From positions 508,679 to 572,678 of the forward strand of contig NZ_JH806634.1 in NCBI RefSeq assembly GCF_000295095.1: a stretch of DNA of 64,000 bases, in the 5' to 3' direction. Source of the DNA: Actinomyces timonensis DSM 23838 (GTDB lineage Bacteria > Actinomycetota > Actinomycetes > Actinomycetales > Actinomycetaceae). Positions 35,543 to 44,772 of this stretch are shown here, piece after piece. The notes beneath the pieces were generated by a model, which did no database searches, was not told the DNA's origin, and saw nothing but the letters and a program-made list of their open reading frames with translations. Each line of letters starts with the position of its first letter. Position 1 is the first letter of the stretch. The position numbers were made by a program, and so were the translations under genes.

Positions 35543-36376
35543 TCAGGCGCCGAGCTCGCGGTCCCGGGCGACGGTGGCCTCGAAGGCCCGCACGACGGCG
35601 TCGGAGAAGCCCGCCCGCTCCATCGCCACGAGCCCGGCGATCGTCGTGCCGCCCGGCGAGCAGATGGAGTCGATGAGCTCGGCGGGGGAGCGGCGCGGCG
35701 CGGCATCGGCCCCCGCCTGCGCGGTGAGCGCCGTGCCCAGGACCGCCTGGGTGACGATCTCGACCGCCGCGGCCTTGGGGATGCCGCCCAGCACGCCCGC
35801 GCTGGCCAGTGCCTCGATGAAGGCCAGGACGAAGGCGGGGGAGGAGCCCGCCAGGCCGACGAAGGCGGAGAAATCCTTGTCCGCGAGCTCCACCGTCCTC
35901 CCGACGGCGCCCATGAGGGTGCGCGCGGAGTCCATGGCCGCCTCGTCGACGCCCGGGCCCGCGGCGAGGGCCGTCATCGAGGCGCCCACGCCCGCCGCCA
36001 TATTCGGCATCGCCCGCACCACGCGGGTGCCGGCGGGCAGGAGGGCGGCCAGGCGCTCCAGGCCGAGGCCGGCGGCGATGGACAGCACGAGGGGGGCGCG
36101 CCCAGCCGACTCAGTCAGCACGGGCGCGATCTCCTCCACGACGCCGGGAAGGACCTGCGGCTTGACGGCCAGGACGAGGACGTCGTCGGCACCCAGGCGG
36201 GATACGAGGGCGGCGGAGTCGGGCACATGCCCCGCGCCGGTCTCCGCGGCCAGCGCCCGGGCCGAGTCATGGGCGCTCGTGAGAAGGATGGAGGCGGGGG
36301 AGATGCCCGCGCCGACCGCCCCGCGCACGATCGCGCCCGCCATGTTCCCCGCGCCGATGAATCCGTAGCTCGTCAT
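35543..36376 (-). CDS. proC: Pyrroline-5-carboxylate reductase
   Basis: 277 residues. The N-terminal Rossmann glycine motif is YGFIGAGNMAGAIVRG, followed by VLAVKPQV. The C-terminal dimerisation/active region has AGSSPAFVLAFIEAL and the family signature around SPAELIDSICSPGGTTIAGL. It performs the last step of proline synthesis with NAD(P)H. It is convergent with the ABC importer operon (25-nt gap) and divergent from the SDR gene. Confidence 0.95.
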   Translation of the reverse strand: MTSYGFIGAGNMAGAIVRGAVGAGISPASILLTSAHDSARALAAETGAGHVPDSAALVSRLGADDVLVLAVKPQVLPGVVEEIAPVLTESAGRAPLVLSIAAGLGLERLAALLPAGTRVVRAMPNMAAGVGASMTALAAGPGVDEAAMDSARTLMGAVGRTVELADKDFSAFVGLAGSSPAFVLAFIEALASAGVLGGIPKAAAVEIVTQAVLGTALTAQAGADAAPRRSPAELIDSICSPGGTTIAGLVAMERAGFSDAVVRAFEATVARDRELGA

Positions 36377-36520
36377 CGCCCCAGGCTACCCGCCCGGTGG
36401 TCGGCAGTGTCCGACAGTGGCGGGCAGTGGCCGGCGCTCACCACCACGGAGCGATCCCGGACTGTTCCGATCATCGACGATCCGTGGCGCTTGCCTGCGG
36501 CGACGGTCCACAATGGCCGT

Positions 36521-37309
36521 ATGAGCACCCCAGACGCAGTCTCTCCAGCCCCCGTCGCAGAGCCCGCCGTCGCGCGCCGCGCGCTCGTCACCGGCGCCTC
36601 CACAGGGATCGGGGCGGCCACCGTCCGCCTCCTGCGCGCCCATGGATGGCAGGTCGTGGCCACGGCCCGGCGCGCCGAGCGCCTGGCCGCCCTGGCCGAC
36701 GAGACGGGCTGCGACTGGATCGCCGCCGACCTGCAGAAGCCCGAGGATGTTGAGCGCCTGGCCAGCCAGGCCCAGGCGGCCGGTCCCATCGACGCCGTCG
36801 TCAACAACGCTGGCGGGGCGATCGGCGTCGACCCCGTGGCGCAGGGCAAGCCCGAGGAGTGGCTGACCATGTACGAGCGCAACGTGCTCGGTGCGCTGCG
36901 TGTGAGCCAGGCCTTCCTGCCCGCGATGCGCGAGCGCGGCGGCGACCTCCTCTTCCTCACCTCCACCGCCGGCCATGCGACCTACCCCGGTGGCGCGGGC
37001 TATGTGGCCGCCAAGCACGCCGAGCGGATCATCGCCAACACCCTGCGCCTGGAGCTCGTGGGCGAGCCCGTGCGCGTCATCGAGATCGCCCCGGGCCTGG
37101 TGTCCACGGAGGAGTTCTCCCTCAACCGCCTTCACGGCGACGCCGCCGCGGCCGCGCGGGTCTACGAGGGCGTCGCGGAGCCGCTCGTGGCCGAGGACAT
37201 CGCCGAGTGCATCGTGTGGGCCCTGGAGCGCCCCGCCCACGTCAACATCGATTCTCTCACCGTGCGCCCCCGCGCCCAGGCCTCCAACACCGTCATCGCG
37301 CGGGACTGA
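36521..37309 (+). CDS. Short-chain dehydrogenase/reductase (YdfG-like)
   Basis: 262 residues. Classical SDR features: TGASTGIG cofactor site (residues 24-31), NNAG, the catalytic Ser in STAGHATYPG and YVAAKHA with the active Tyr and Lys. The first ~18 residues are a disordered leader. It resembles the YdfG group (3-hydroxy acid/serine dehydrogenases, NADP dependent). The ATG at 36521 has no clear Shine-Dalgarno and may be read from a leaderless transcript (CACAAT six nt upstream). The substrate is uncertain. Confidence 0.85.
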   Translation: MSTPDAVSPAPVAEPAVARRALVTGASTGIGAATVRLLRAHGWQVVATARRAERLAALADETGCDWIAADLQKPEDVERLASQAQAAGPIDAVVNNAGGAIGVDPVAQGKPEEWLTMYERNVLGALRVSQAFLPAMRERGGDLLFLTSTAGHATYPGGAGYVAAKHAERIIANTLRLELVGEPVRVIEIAPGLVSTEEFSLNRLHGDAAAAARVYEGVAEPLVAEDIAECIVWALERPAHVNIDSLTVRPRAQASNTVIARD

Positions 37310-37381
37310 GGCCCGCCGGGCGTGTGGCCAGCGCAACCCCGCCCACGCGCGGCCAGGAGTGGCCCCAGCGCCAGGCGGGCC
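37310..37381 (+). terminator. Inverted repeat after the SDR gene
   Basis: GGCCCGCC (37310-37317) and GGCGGGCC (37374-37381) are perfectly complementary and enclose 56 nt of GC-rich sequence with internal pairing. It begins directly at the SDR stop and ends just before the T-box leader promoter. Confidence 0.45.
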
Positions 37382-37383
37382 AC

Positions 37384-37640
37384 TACACTTCCGAATCCAC
37401 AGGCAGCGACCCGGCCGACTCGCCATCCGGCGATCGGGCATCACCGGCGAGCCTCCGGAAGAACAGCGCCCGGGCCTCTTCGCCCGCCCGCCCAGTAGAC
37501 CCGGACGGGACAGCCCGTCACAGCTGGTCATGAAGCGGTCGTACCGCGCGCGGCCCCCGGGCAGGCGCGGCGCGGCAAGCGAGGTGGTACCGCGGTGCGG
37601 CCCCACCGGCCCGGGAGCCCCCGGGCGGTGAGCGCCGGCG
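37384..37640 (+). promoter_or_regulatory. T-box riboswitch controlling ileS (isoleucine specifier AUC)
   Basis: A -10-like TACACT (37384-37389) precedes a leader with short stem I, CTCGCC (37419-37424) / GGCGAG (37446-37451), whose loop holds ATC at 37440-37442 followed by A, the isoleucine specifier. The conserved T-box GAGGTGGTACCGCGG is at 37581-37595, with UGGU to pair with the uncharged tRNA acceptor end. A strong hairpin CACC-G-GCCCGGG/CCCGGGC-GGTG at 37604-37630 follows. The ultrashort stem I is the form known for actinobacterial ileS, usually acting on translation. Uncharged tRNA-Ile should raise IleS synthesis. Confidence 0.88.
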
Positions 37641-37695
37641 TCGTCCTCGTGAGTCCAATCCACCCGGATGTTCACGAGCGAAAGACGCGAGGCAT

Positions 37696-40600
37696 ATGGC
37701 TGAGCAGACCCAGCGCAGCGCCGCCGACCACACCGGCGCTGCCTTCTACCCCCTGCACCGAGACGGCGAGCGGGTCGACCCCTCCCCGTCCTTCCCCTCC
37801 CTGGAGCAGGAGACCCTGGCCTACTGGAAGGCGGACGGCACCTTCGCCGCCTCCGTCGAGGCCCGCCCGGCCCATGACGCGGGCGGCCACTCCAATGAGT
37901 TCGTCTTCTACGACGGCCCGCCCTTCGCCAACGGCCTGCCCCACTACGGCCACCTGCTGACCGGCTACGTCAAGGACGCCGTCGGCCGCTTCCAGACCCA
38001 GATGGGCCGCCGCGTCGAGCGCCGCTTCGGCTGGGACACCCACGGCCTGCCCGCCGAGCTCGAGGCCCAGCGGCTCCTCGGCATCGACGACATCTCCGAG
38101 ATCACCCGCCCGGGGGGCCTGGGCATCGAGGCCTTCAACGCCGAGTGCCGCTCCTCGGTGCTGCGCTACACCCAGGAGTGGGAGGACTACGTCACCCGCC
38201 AGGCGCGCTGGGTGGACTTCGACAACGACTACAAGACCCTCGACCCCACCTACATGGAGAGCGTCATCTGGGCCTTCAAGTCCCTCTACGACAAGGGCCT
38301 GGCCTACCAGGGCTACCGCGTCCTTCCCTACTGCTGGCACGACCGCACGCCCCTGAGCAACCACGAGCTGCGCATGGACGACGACGTCTACCAGGACCGC
38401 CAGGACAACACGGTCACCGTCGGCATGCCCCTGACCGAGGCGATCCTCGACGGCGACCCCGAGCTCGTCCTCATCTGGACGACGACCCCCTGGACCCTGC
38501 CCTCCAACCTCGCCGTGGCCGCGGGCCCGGACGTCGACTACGTCGTCGTCGAGGTGCCCGCCCGGCTCGACTCGCCCCTGGCCGGCCGCCGCGTCGTCCT
38601 GGCCGAGGCCCTCGTGGGCTCCTACGCCAAGGAGCTGGCCCCCGAGGGCGCCGAGCCCGCGGTCCTGGCCCGCCTCAAGGGCTCGGAGCTGGTGGGGCGC
38701 CGCTACCACCCCATCTTCGACTACTTCAACGACGATGCCCACCGCGCCGCCGGTGCCGCCCCCGGCCCGAACGGCTGGACGATCATCGCCGCCGACTACG
38801 TCACCACCGAGGACGGCACGGGCCTGGTCCACACCGCCCCCGCCTTCGGCGAGGACGACATGATCACCTGCCAGGAGGCCGGCATCGGCACCGTCATCCC
38901 CGTGGACGACGGCGGCGTGTTCACCTCCGAGGTCCCCGACTACGCCGGCCTGCAGGTCTTCGACGCCAACAAGCCGATCATCACCGACCTGCGCGACTCC
39001 TCCGGCCCCCTGACCGGCCGCGACGAGGCCACGCGCCCCATCCTCGTGCGTCAGGCCTCCTACGTGCACAGCTACCCGCACTGCTGGCGCTGCCGCAAGC
39101 CGCTCATCTACAAGGCGGTCTCCTCCTGGTTCGTGCGGGTCACCGCGATCCGCGACCGGATGGTCGAGCTCAACCAGGAGATCACCTGGACCCCCTCCCA
39201 CATCAAGGACGGCATCTTCGGCAACTGGCTCGCCGGCGCCCGCGACTGGTCGATCTCGCGCAACCGCTACTGGGGCGCCCCGATCCCCGTGTGGGTCTCG
39301 GACGACCCCGCCTACCCGCGCACCGATGTCTACGGCTCCTTCGCGGAGCTGGAGGCCGACTTCGGCGTCGAGGTGACCGACCTGCACCGCCCCTTCATCG
39401 ACACCCTGACGCGCCCCAACCCGGACGACCCCACGGGCAAGTCGATGATGCGCCGCATCCCCGACGTCCTGGACTGCTGGTTCGAGTCCGGCTCCATGCC
39501 CTTCGCCCAGGTCCACTACCCCTTCGAGAACGTCGACTGGTTCGAGTCGCACAACCCCGGCGACTTCATCGTGGAGTACATCGGGCAGACCCGCGGCTGG
39601 TTCTACACCCTGCACGTGCTGGCCACCGCGCTGTTCGACCGCCCCGCCTTCACCTCCTGCGTCTCCCACGGGATCCTCCTGGGCGACGACGGCGCGAAGA
39701 TGAGCAAGTCCCTGCGCAACTACCCCGACGTCTCCATGGTCTTCGACCGCGACGGCGCCGACGCCATGCGCTGGTTCCTGCTGTCCAGCCCCGTCGTGCG
39801 CGGGGGCAACCTCGCCGTGACGGACAAGGCCATCCGCGACACCGTGCGCCAAGTCCTCCTGCCCCTGTGGAACACCTGGTACTTCTTCGCCCTCTACGCG
39901 GGCCAGATGAACGACGGCGACGGCTACGTCAGTCCCGGCCTGGACCTCGATGACGCCGCCCTGTTCGGCCGCAAGGGCTCCCTGCACGTCATGGACCGCT
40001 ACATCCTGGCGCGCGCCAAGGACCTGGCCGAGACCGTCGGCGCCCAGATGGGCTCCTACGAGATCACCGGCGCCACCGTCACGATCCGCGAGTTCCTCGA
40101 CGTGCTCACCAACTGGTACCTGCGCACCTCGCGCTCGCGGTTCACCGACGCCGACCCGGCCGTCGCCCGCCCCGCCTTCGACACCCTGGCCACGGTGCTG
40201 CGCGCCCTGGCCGAGGTCATGGCGCCGCTGGCCCCGCTGGTGAGCGAGGAGATCTGGCGGGGGCTGACCGGTGGGCGCTCGGTCCACCTGACCGACTGGC
40301 CCGTCCTTCCCACCCACGTGGCCGACCCCGCCCTCGTGACCGCCATGGACGAGGCGCGCGACGCCGTCTCCGCCGCCCTCGGCCTGCGCAAGGCCGAGAA
40401 GCTGCGCGTGCGCCAGCCGCTGCGCTCCCTGCTCATCGCCACCGCGCAGCCGGGCGCCCTGGCCCCCTTCGCCGGCCTCATCGCCGAGGAGGTCAACGTC
40501 AAGGAGGTCCGCGTCCTCGACGCCGCCGACGCCGGCTACGAGCTGCGCGAGGAGCTCACCCTCAACCCGAGGGCCTTCGCCCCCGAGGTCCGCAGGCTCA

Positions 40601-41064
40601 CCTCCAAGCTCTTCGCCGCCGTCAAGGCGGGGGAGTGGGCCCTCACCGCCGATGGCGACGCGCGCTTCGACGGCGTGGCCATCGACGGGGTGCCCGTCGT
40701 CCTGGAGGCGGAGGAGGGCTCCTTCGCGCTCACCCAGCACATCGAGGTCGACGACGACGCCCTGGCGGCGACCGTCCTGCCCTCCGGGGCCTTCGTGGTC
40801 CTGGACACCGCCCTCGATGAGGAGCTCGAGGCCGAGGGATGGGCGCGCGACATGATCCGCCTCGTCCAGGACGAGCGGAAGGCGGCCGGCCTCCACGTGG
40901 GCGACCGCATCCGCCTGACCCTCACGGTCCCCGAGGACCGGGGCGCCTGGACCGGGGCGCACCTGGCCCTCATCAAGGCCGAGACCGGCTGCGTGGACGC
41001 CTCCGTCGTCACCAGCGCCTCGGCGGGGCAGCCCAGCGCCGCCGTGACCAAGAGCGAGGACTGA
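37696..41064 (+). CDS. ileS: Isoleucine-tRNA ligase
   Basis: 1122-residue class I synthetase. Recognisable parts are the HIGH region as [12 protein letters not shown], the aminoacylation/editing boundary ([16 protein letters not shown]) with the CP1 editing domain, the KMSKS loop as [11 protein letters not shown], the WYFFALYAG region and the C-terminal tRNA-binding part. It charges tRNA-Ile and edits valine. It is under the T-box leader. A very strong terminator follows before the polysaccharide cluster. The antisense open frame covering this gene is a GC-driven shadow. Confidence 0.97.
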   Translation: MAEQTQRSAADHTGAAFYPLHRDGERVDPSPSFPSLEQETLAYWKADGTFAASVEARPAHDAGGHSNEFVFYDGPPFANGLPHYGHLLTGYVKDAVGRFQTQMGRRVERRFGWDTHGLPAELEAQRLLGIDDISEITRPGGLGIEAFNAECRSSVLRYTQEWEDYVTRQARWVDFDNDYKTLDPTYMESVIWAFKSLYDKGLAYQGYRVLPYCWHDRTPLSNHELRMDDDVYQDRQDNTVTVGMPLTEAILDGDPELVLIWTTTPWTLPSNLAVAAGPDVDYVVVEVPARLDSPLAGRRVVLAEALVGSYAKELAPEGAEPAVLARLKGSELVGRRYHPIFDYFNDDAHRAAGAAPGPNGWTIIAADYVTTEDGTGLVHTAPAFGEDDMITCQEAGIGTVIPVDDGGVFTSEVPDYAGLQVFDANKPIITDLRDSSGPLTGRDEATRPILVRQASYVHSYPHCWRCRKPLIYKAVSSWFVRVTAIRDRMVELNQEITWTPSHIKDGIFGNWLAGARDWSISRNRYWGAPIPVWVSDDPAYPRTDVYGSFAELEADFGVEVTDLHRPFIDTLTRPNPDDPTGKSMMRRIPDVLDCWFESGSMPFAQVHYPFENVDWFESHNPGDFIVEYIGQTRGWFYTLHVLATALFDRPAFTSCVSHGILLGDDGAKMSKSLRNYPDVSMVFDRDGADAMRWFLLSSPVVRGGNLAVTDKAIRDTVRQVLLPLWNTWYFFALYAGQMNDGDGYVSPGLDLDDAALFGRKGSLHVMDRYILARAKDLAETVGAQMGSYEITGATVTIREFLDVLTNWYLRTSRSRFTDADPAVARPAFDTLATVLRALAEVMAPLAPLVSEEIWRGLTGGRSVHLTDWPVLPTHVADPALVTAMDEARDAVSAALGLRKAEKLRVRQPLRSLLIATAQPGALAPFAGLIAEEVNVKEVRVLDAADAGYELREELTLNPRAFAPEVRRLTSKLFAAVKAGEWALTADGDARFDGVAIDGVPVVLEAEEGSFALTQHIEVDDDALAATVLPSGAFVVLDTALDEELEAEGWARDMIRLVQDERKAAGLHVGDRIRLTLTVPEDRGAWTGAHLALIKAETGCVDASVVTSASAGQPSAAVTKSED

Positions 41065-41114
41065 CCGTCCCGGCCAGCCGGGCCGCACCGGGGCGCCGGG
41101 GCGGCGCCACCCGC

Positions 41115-41162
41115 GCCGCGGGGGCGGCCGACCGCGATCATGCGGCCGGCCGCCCCCGCGGC
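41115..41162 (+). terminator. Terminator after ileS
   Basis: A stem of about 16 bp, GCCGCGGGGGCGGCCG with CGGCCGCCCCCGCGGC, encloses a short loop region. It lies 50 nt after the ileS stop. Confidence 0.85.
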
Positions 41163-41502
41163 ATTCAGCAAGTATGGAGGCTCGCGACCAATTCTGAAAG
41201 AATTCTGGGAATGCGTTCGACGCCCACGTGATGTCCGACATGCGTTCGGAGTGACCTATCTCCCGCAGTTCCATCGAAGGTCGATATTCCGTTGACACCT
41301 TTGGGTGGTCTCACTAGCCTGACAAGGGTGTTCACTTCAATCGTGATTGTTTCGTGATTGAAGAGTTCGACTCGACAAACCTCGGTGAGACGGCGCTCGT
41401 CCTGGCCGGATCGCGGTGCTCCGCGCAGGTGATTCGGGAGCGTTCTCAAGCCCTGCTGAGCTGAGTCAGTCGAGATTCCGCCTTCATAGTCAAAGGAAAT
41501 CG
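41163..41502 (+). promoter_or_regulatory. Long AT-richer leader and promoter of the polysaccharide cluster
   Basis: TTGACA at 41292-41297 and TAGCCT at 41315-41320 are 17 bp apart, one of the best promoters in the window. The expected start near 41327 leaves a leader of about 175 nt before the ATG at 41503. Just at the start lies the inverted repeat CTTCAATC (41335-41342) / GATTGAAG (41356-41363), which also contains the direct repeat CGTGATTG. It could be an operator or a 5' hairpin. No ORF of note occurs here. Confidence 0.7.
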
Positions 41503-42369
41503 ATGACCCAGGAAAACTCCACCGGCATTTCCTCCCGCACCGGCGCAGCGGCGCGCACGACGGGGCCGGATCCCCTCCCGGATGGGCTCCCAGCGCCTTC
41601 CACGGGCGCTTCCCCGCTCGTATCCGTCATCGTCCCCTCGTTCAACTCCCAGGACCATGTCGCCGAGACGATCCGCAGCGTCCTCGCCCAGACCATGGCG
41701 GACCTGGAGATCATCGCCGTCGACGACGCCTCGACGGACTCCACCGCCGACGTCCTCGCCGGCCTCGCCGCGCAGGATCCCCGGGTCACCGTGCTGGTGC
41801 AAGGAGAGAACCAGGGCGTCGCCAGGGCGAGGAACCGCGGGCTCGAGGCCGCCCGGGGCCGCTACATCGCCTACCTCGACTCCGACGACCTATGGGTCCC
41901 TACCAAGCTGGAGCGCCAGCTCGCCTTCATGAGGCGGACCAGGGCCGGGGCGTGCATCACCTCCTACGAGACCATCGAGGAGAACGGGGAGCACCGGAAC
42001 TATGTCCACGCGCCCCGCTCGTTCACGTACAAGCAGTTCCTCAAGAACACGATGACCTGCACTCTCTCGGTCATGTTCGATACCACGATCGTCGATCGGT
42101 CCCTCCTGGTCATGCCCGATCTGCGCCGGGGGCAGGACGCCGCCACCTGGCTGAAGGTGATGAGGCGCGGGCACCGCTTCCACGGCCTGGATGAGTGCCT
42201 CGCCAAGTACCGGAAGACCGCCGGGTCCCTGTCCTCCAACAAGGTCAAGGCCGTCAAGCGTACCTGGCACCTCTACAGGAATGTCGAGCGCCTGCCGCGC
42301 CCCTACGCCGCCTACTGCCTGACCTGGCAGCTGTCCCACGCGATGATCCGGCGCCGGAGGAGCTCCTGA
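41503..42369 (+). CDS. Family 2 glycosyltransferase
   Basis: 288 residues. GT-A fold: SVIVPSFNSQDHVAETI, VDDASTDSTADV, then the metal site YLDSDDLW. AAAGGAAA precedes the ATG. A ~45-residue disordered N-terminus precedes the catalytic domain. It should transfer a sugar from a nucleotide donor to the growing lipid-linked repeat unit. It is first in the cluster and the next gene starts on its stop (TGATG). The specificity is not readable. Confidence 0.9.
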   Translation: MTQENSTGISSRTGAAARTTGPDPLPDGLPAPSTGASPLVSVIVPSFNSQDHVAETIRSVLAQTMADLEIIAVDDASTDSTADVLAGLAAQDPRVTVLVQGENQGVARARNRGLEAARGRYIAYLDSDDLWVPTKLERQLAFMRRTRAGACITSYETIEENGEHRNYVHAPRSFTYKQFLKNTMTCTLSVMFDTTIVDRSLLVMPDLRRGQDAATWLKVMRRGHRFHGLDECLAKYRKTAGSLSSNKVKAVKRTWHLYRNVERLPRPYAAYCLTWQLSHAMIRRRRSS

Positions 42370-43547
42370 TGCGGGCACGGACGGCAGCGCTGCTCTCCCT
42401 CGCGGGCGCTGCCACCGCGATCGCCGGGATGAGCGCTCGTGGAGGCCTCGCCGCCCGTCGGGGCCTCGAGACGGCGACGGGCGAGGCTGGCCACCGCATC
42501 GGGATCATGGGCCGGATCGACCTCGGCGAGACGATGGTCGATGGCCAGACCGTCAAGACACGGGTCGTCTACCGCCACCTCGCCAGCCGCTTCGGCGCGG
42601 ACGCCATCCGCACCGTCGACACCCTCGACTACCGCCACCACCCCCTGCGGGTCGCCAAGGACGCGGCGCGCTGCCTGGCCGTGTGCGACGACGTCGTCGT
42701 CCTCCTGTCCGACAACGGCCGCCGCTTCTTCTTCCCCGTGCTCGCCCTGGCCGCCTCCACGCGCGGCACGCGCGTCTTCCACAACCTCATCGGGGGGCGC
42801 CTCGCCGACGACATCGAGCGCGACCCCTCGGGCCGCCTCGTGCGCTACCTCAACTCCTTCCAGGTCAACTGGGTGGAGAGCCGCGCCCTCGTCGCCCGCC
42901 TGGCCGAGCTCGGGGTGCGCAACGCCGCTTACCTGCCCAACTTCAAGGACCTCGACCCGCTCGCCGCCCGGCTCGAGGCGCCCGAGGACCGCCCCGCGCG
43001 CCTGTGCGTGTTCAGCCGGGTGGTCCCGGGCAAGGGCATCGAGAACGCCGTGCGCGCCGTGGCCGCCCTCAACGAGGCCGCGGGCACGGACGGCGCTGTC
43101 GCCTCGCTGGACATCTACGGGCCGGTCGACGAGGCCTACGAGGAGGAGTTCCGCGCCCTCATCGAGGCGGCCCCCCACGCGCGGTACAAGGGCAGCGTCA
43201 AGCCGGAGAAGGGCGTGGAGACCATCAGGGACTACAGCGCCCTGCTCTTCCCCACCGAGTTCTGGGGGGAGGGCATCCCCGGCACGATCGTCGACGCCAT
43301 GGGCGCGGGCCTGCCGGTCATCGCCAGCCACTGGGCCTACTACTCCGAGATGCTCGCCGACGGCGTGACGGGGCTCGGCTACGACTTCGAGCGCCCCGAG
43401 GAGCTCCGGCCGACCATCGAGGCCTTCCTCGCCCTGCCCCGCGAGGAGGTCGAGGCCATGCGCCGCGCCATCCATGAGCGCGCCGAGGCCTACACCGCCG
43501 ATGCCGTCTTCGAGCGGATCGCCGAGGCCCTCACCGCCCGTGAGTGA
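42369..43547 (+). CDS. Family 4 glycosyltransferase (GT-B)
   Basis: 392 residues. The N-terminal ~25 residues are hydrophobic, so it may be membrane associated. The C-terminal half has the GT4 pattern: CVFSRVVPGKGIENAVRA, KPEKGVETIRDY, and LLFPTEFWGEGIPGTIVDAMGAGLPVIAS, which holds the E-x7-E-like donor region. The ATG is at 42369. It adds a sugar to the repeat unit. A 73-nt gap to the next glycosyltransferase contains only a Shine-Dalgarno. Confidence 0.88.
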   Translation: MRARTAALLSLAGAATAIAGMSARGGLAARRGLETATGEAGHRIGIMGRIDLGETMVDGQTVKTRVVYRHLASRFGADAIRTVDTLDYRHHPLRVAKDAARCLAVCDDVVVLLSDNGRRFFFPVLALAASTRGTRVFHNLIGGRLADDIERDPSGRLVRYLNSFQVNWVESRALVARLAELGVRNAAYLPNFKDLDPLAARLEAPEDRPARLCVFSRVVPGKGIENAVRAVAALNEAAGTDGAVASLDIYGPVDEAYEEEFRALIEAAPHARYKGSVKPEKGVETIRDYSALLFPTEFWGEGIPGTIVDAMGAGLPVIASHWAYYSEMLADGVTGLGYDFERPEELRPTIEAFLALPREEVEAMRRAIHERAEAYTADAVFERIAEALTARE

Positions 43548-43620
43548 GCCCGCCTCCCCGCGAGCGCCCGAACCCGTCCCCATCCACCCTCCCATCCACG
43601 GACCACGAGGAAGACCACCG

Positions 43621-44772
43621 ATGACCGACACGCAGCAGGACAGCCCGCGCAGGGCCACGGGGCCCCTGGCCGCCATGCGCGTCATGCTCGTCACCCACGG
43701 GCTGGGCACCGGCGGCGCTGAGATGATGGTCCTCAACCTCGCCCGAGAGCTGCACGGCTCCGGATGCCCCGTGCTCGTCGCCTGCCTGGGATCCGGGCAG
43801 ACCGACATCGCCGATGCCCTGCGCGCCGCGGGCGTGCGGGTCGAGGCCCTGGACAAGAGGCCGGGCCCGGATCCCCGGATGACCGCCAGGCTGCGGCGCC
43901 TCATCCGCGCCTTCAGGCCCACCGCGATCCACACCCACCAGCCCGTCCTGGAGTACGTCCTGCCAGCCGTGCGGCTCAGCGGGGCGCATCCCCGCCTCAT
44001 CCACACCGTCCACTCGGTGGCCTCCCACGAGACCCGCCTGCCGATCCTGCGGCGCTTCAACCGCTACGCCTTCAGCCACGGGGTCGTGCCCGTCGCGCTG
44101 GGCGAGGAGGTCCGCGACTCGATCTGCCGCGAGTACCGGCTTGCCCCCGAGGGCGTCCCGCTGGTCCGCAACGGCGTCGATCTGGGGGCCTTCGCCTGCG
44201 AGCGCGATCTCGACGCGGCAGGAGCCGGCGCCGAGCGCCGCCCCCCGCGACTGCTGTGCGTGGCCAGGCTCGCGTCGGTGAAGAACCACGCCCTCCTCCT
44301 CGACGCCGTCGCCGCCCTGGCCCGCTCCCGCCGCGATGCCACCCTCACCCTCGTGGGCGACGGCCCCCTCGCCGACGACCTCGCCCAGCGCGCGCGGACG
44401 CTCGGCATCGCCGAACGCGTCGACTTCGCCGGCTCCCAGCGCGACACCGCCCGCTTCTACGCCGACGCGGACCTCTTCGTCCTCGCCTCCGAGCACGAGG
44501 GCCTGCCCATGAGCGTCATCGAGGCCATGGCCGCGGGCCTGCCCGTCGTGGCCACGGCAGTCGGGGGAGTGCCCAGCATCGTCGCCGACGGCGTCAACGG
44601 CGCCCTCGTCAACCCCCGCAGCGCTCAGGCCGCCCAGGAGATCGCCGCGGCCGTGGCCAGGATCTGGGAGGACCCCGAGCGCTACAGCCGGCTCAGCCGC
44701 GCCGCCCTCACCACGGCGAAGGACTACTCCGCACGAGCCATGATGGAGGCCTACCGTGACCTCTACTGCTGA
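43621..44772 (+). CDS. Family 4 glycosyltransferase
   Basis: 383 residues of the GT-B type: VMLVTHGLGTGGAEMMVLNLARELH at the N-terminus, the mid region HSVASHETRLPILRRFNRYAF, and the donor region FVLASEHEGLPMSVIEAMAAGLPVVATAVGGVPSIV. The EHEGLP...E signature is the classical GT4 E-x7-E. AGGAAG precedes the ATG. A retaining transferase for the capsule/exopolysaccharide repeat. Confidence 0.9.
   Translation: MTDTQQDSPRRATGPLAAMRVMLVTHGLGTGGAEMMVLNLARELHGSGCPVLVACLGSGQTDIADALRAAGVRVEALDKRPGPDPRMTARLRRLIRAFRPTAIHTHQPVLEYVLPAVRLSGAHPRLIHTVHSVASHETRLPILRRFNRYAFSHGVVPVALGEEVRDSICREYRLAPEGVPLVRNGVDLGAFACERDLDAAGAGAERRPPRLLCVARLASVKNHALLLDAVAALARSRRDATLTLVGDGPLADDLAQRARTLGIAERVDFAGSQRDTARFYADADLFVLASEHEGLPMSVIEAMAAGLPVVATAVGGVPSIVADGVNGALVNPRSAQAAQEIAAAVARIWEDPERYSRLSRAALTTAKDYSARAMMEAYRDLYC

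Noticed and set aside
37672-41298. 1208-codon antisense open frame over ileS
   Set aside because: A typical GC-rich shadow: translation is rich in Gly, Val, Asp and Glu with no domain, and it mirrors the real ileS frame.
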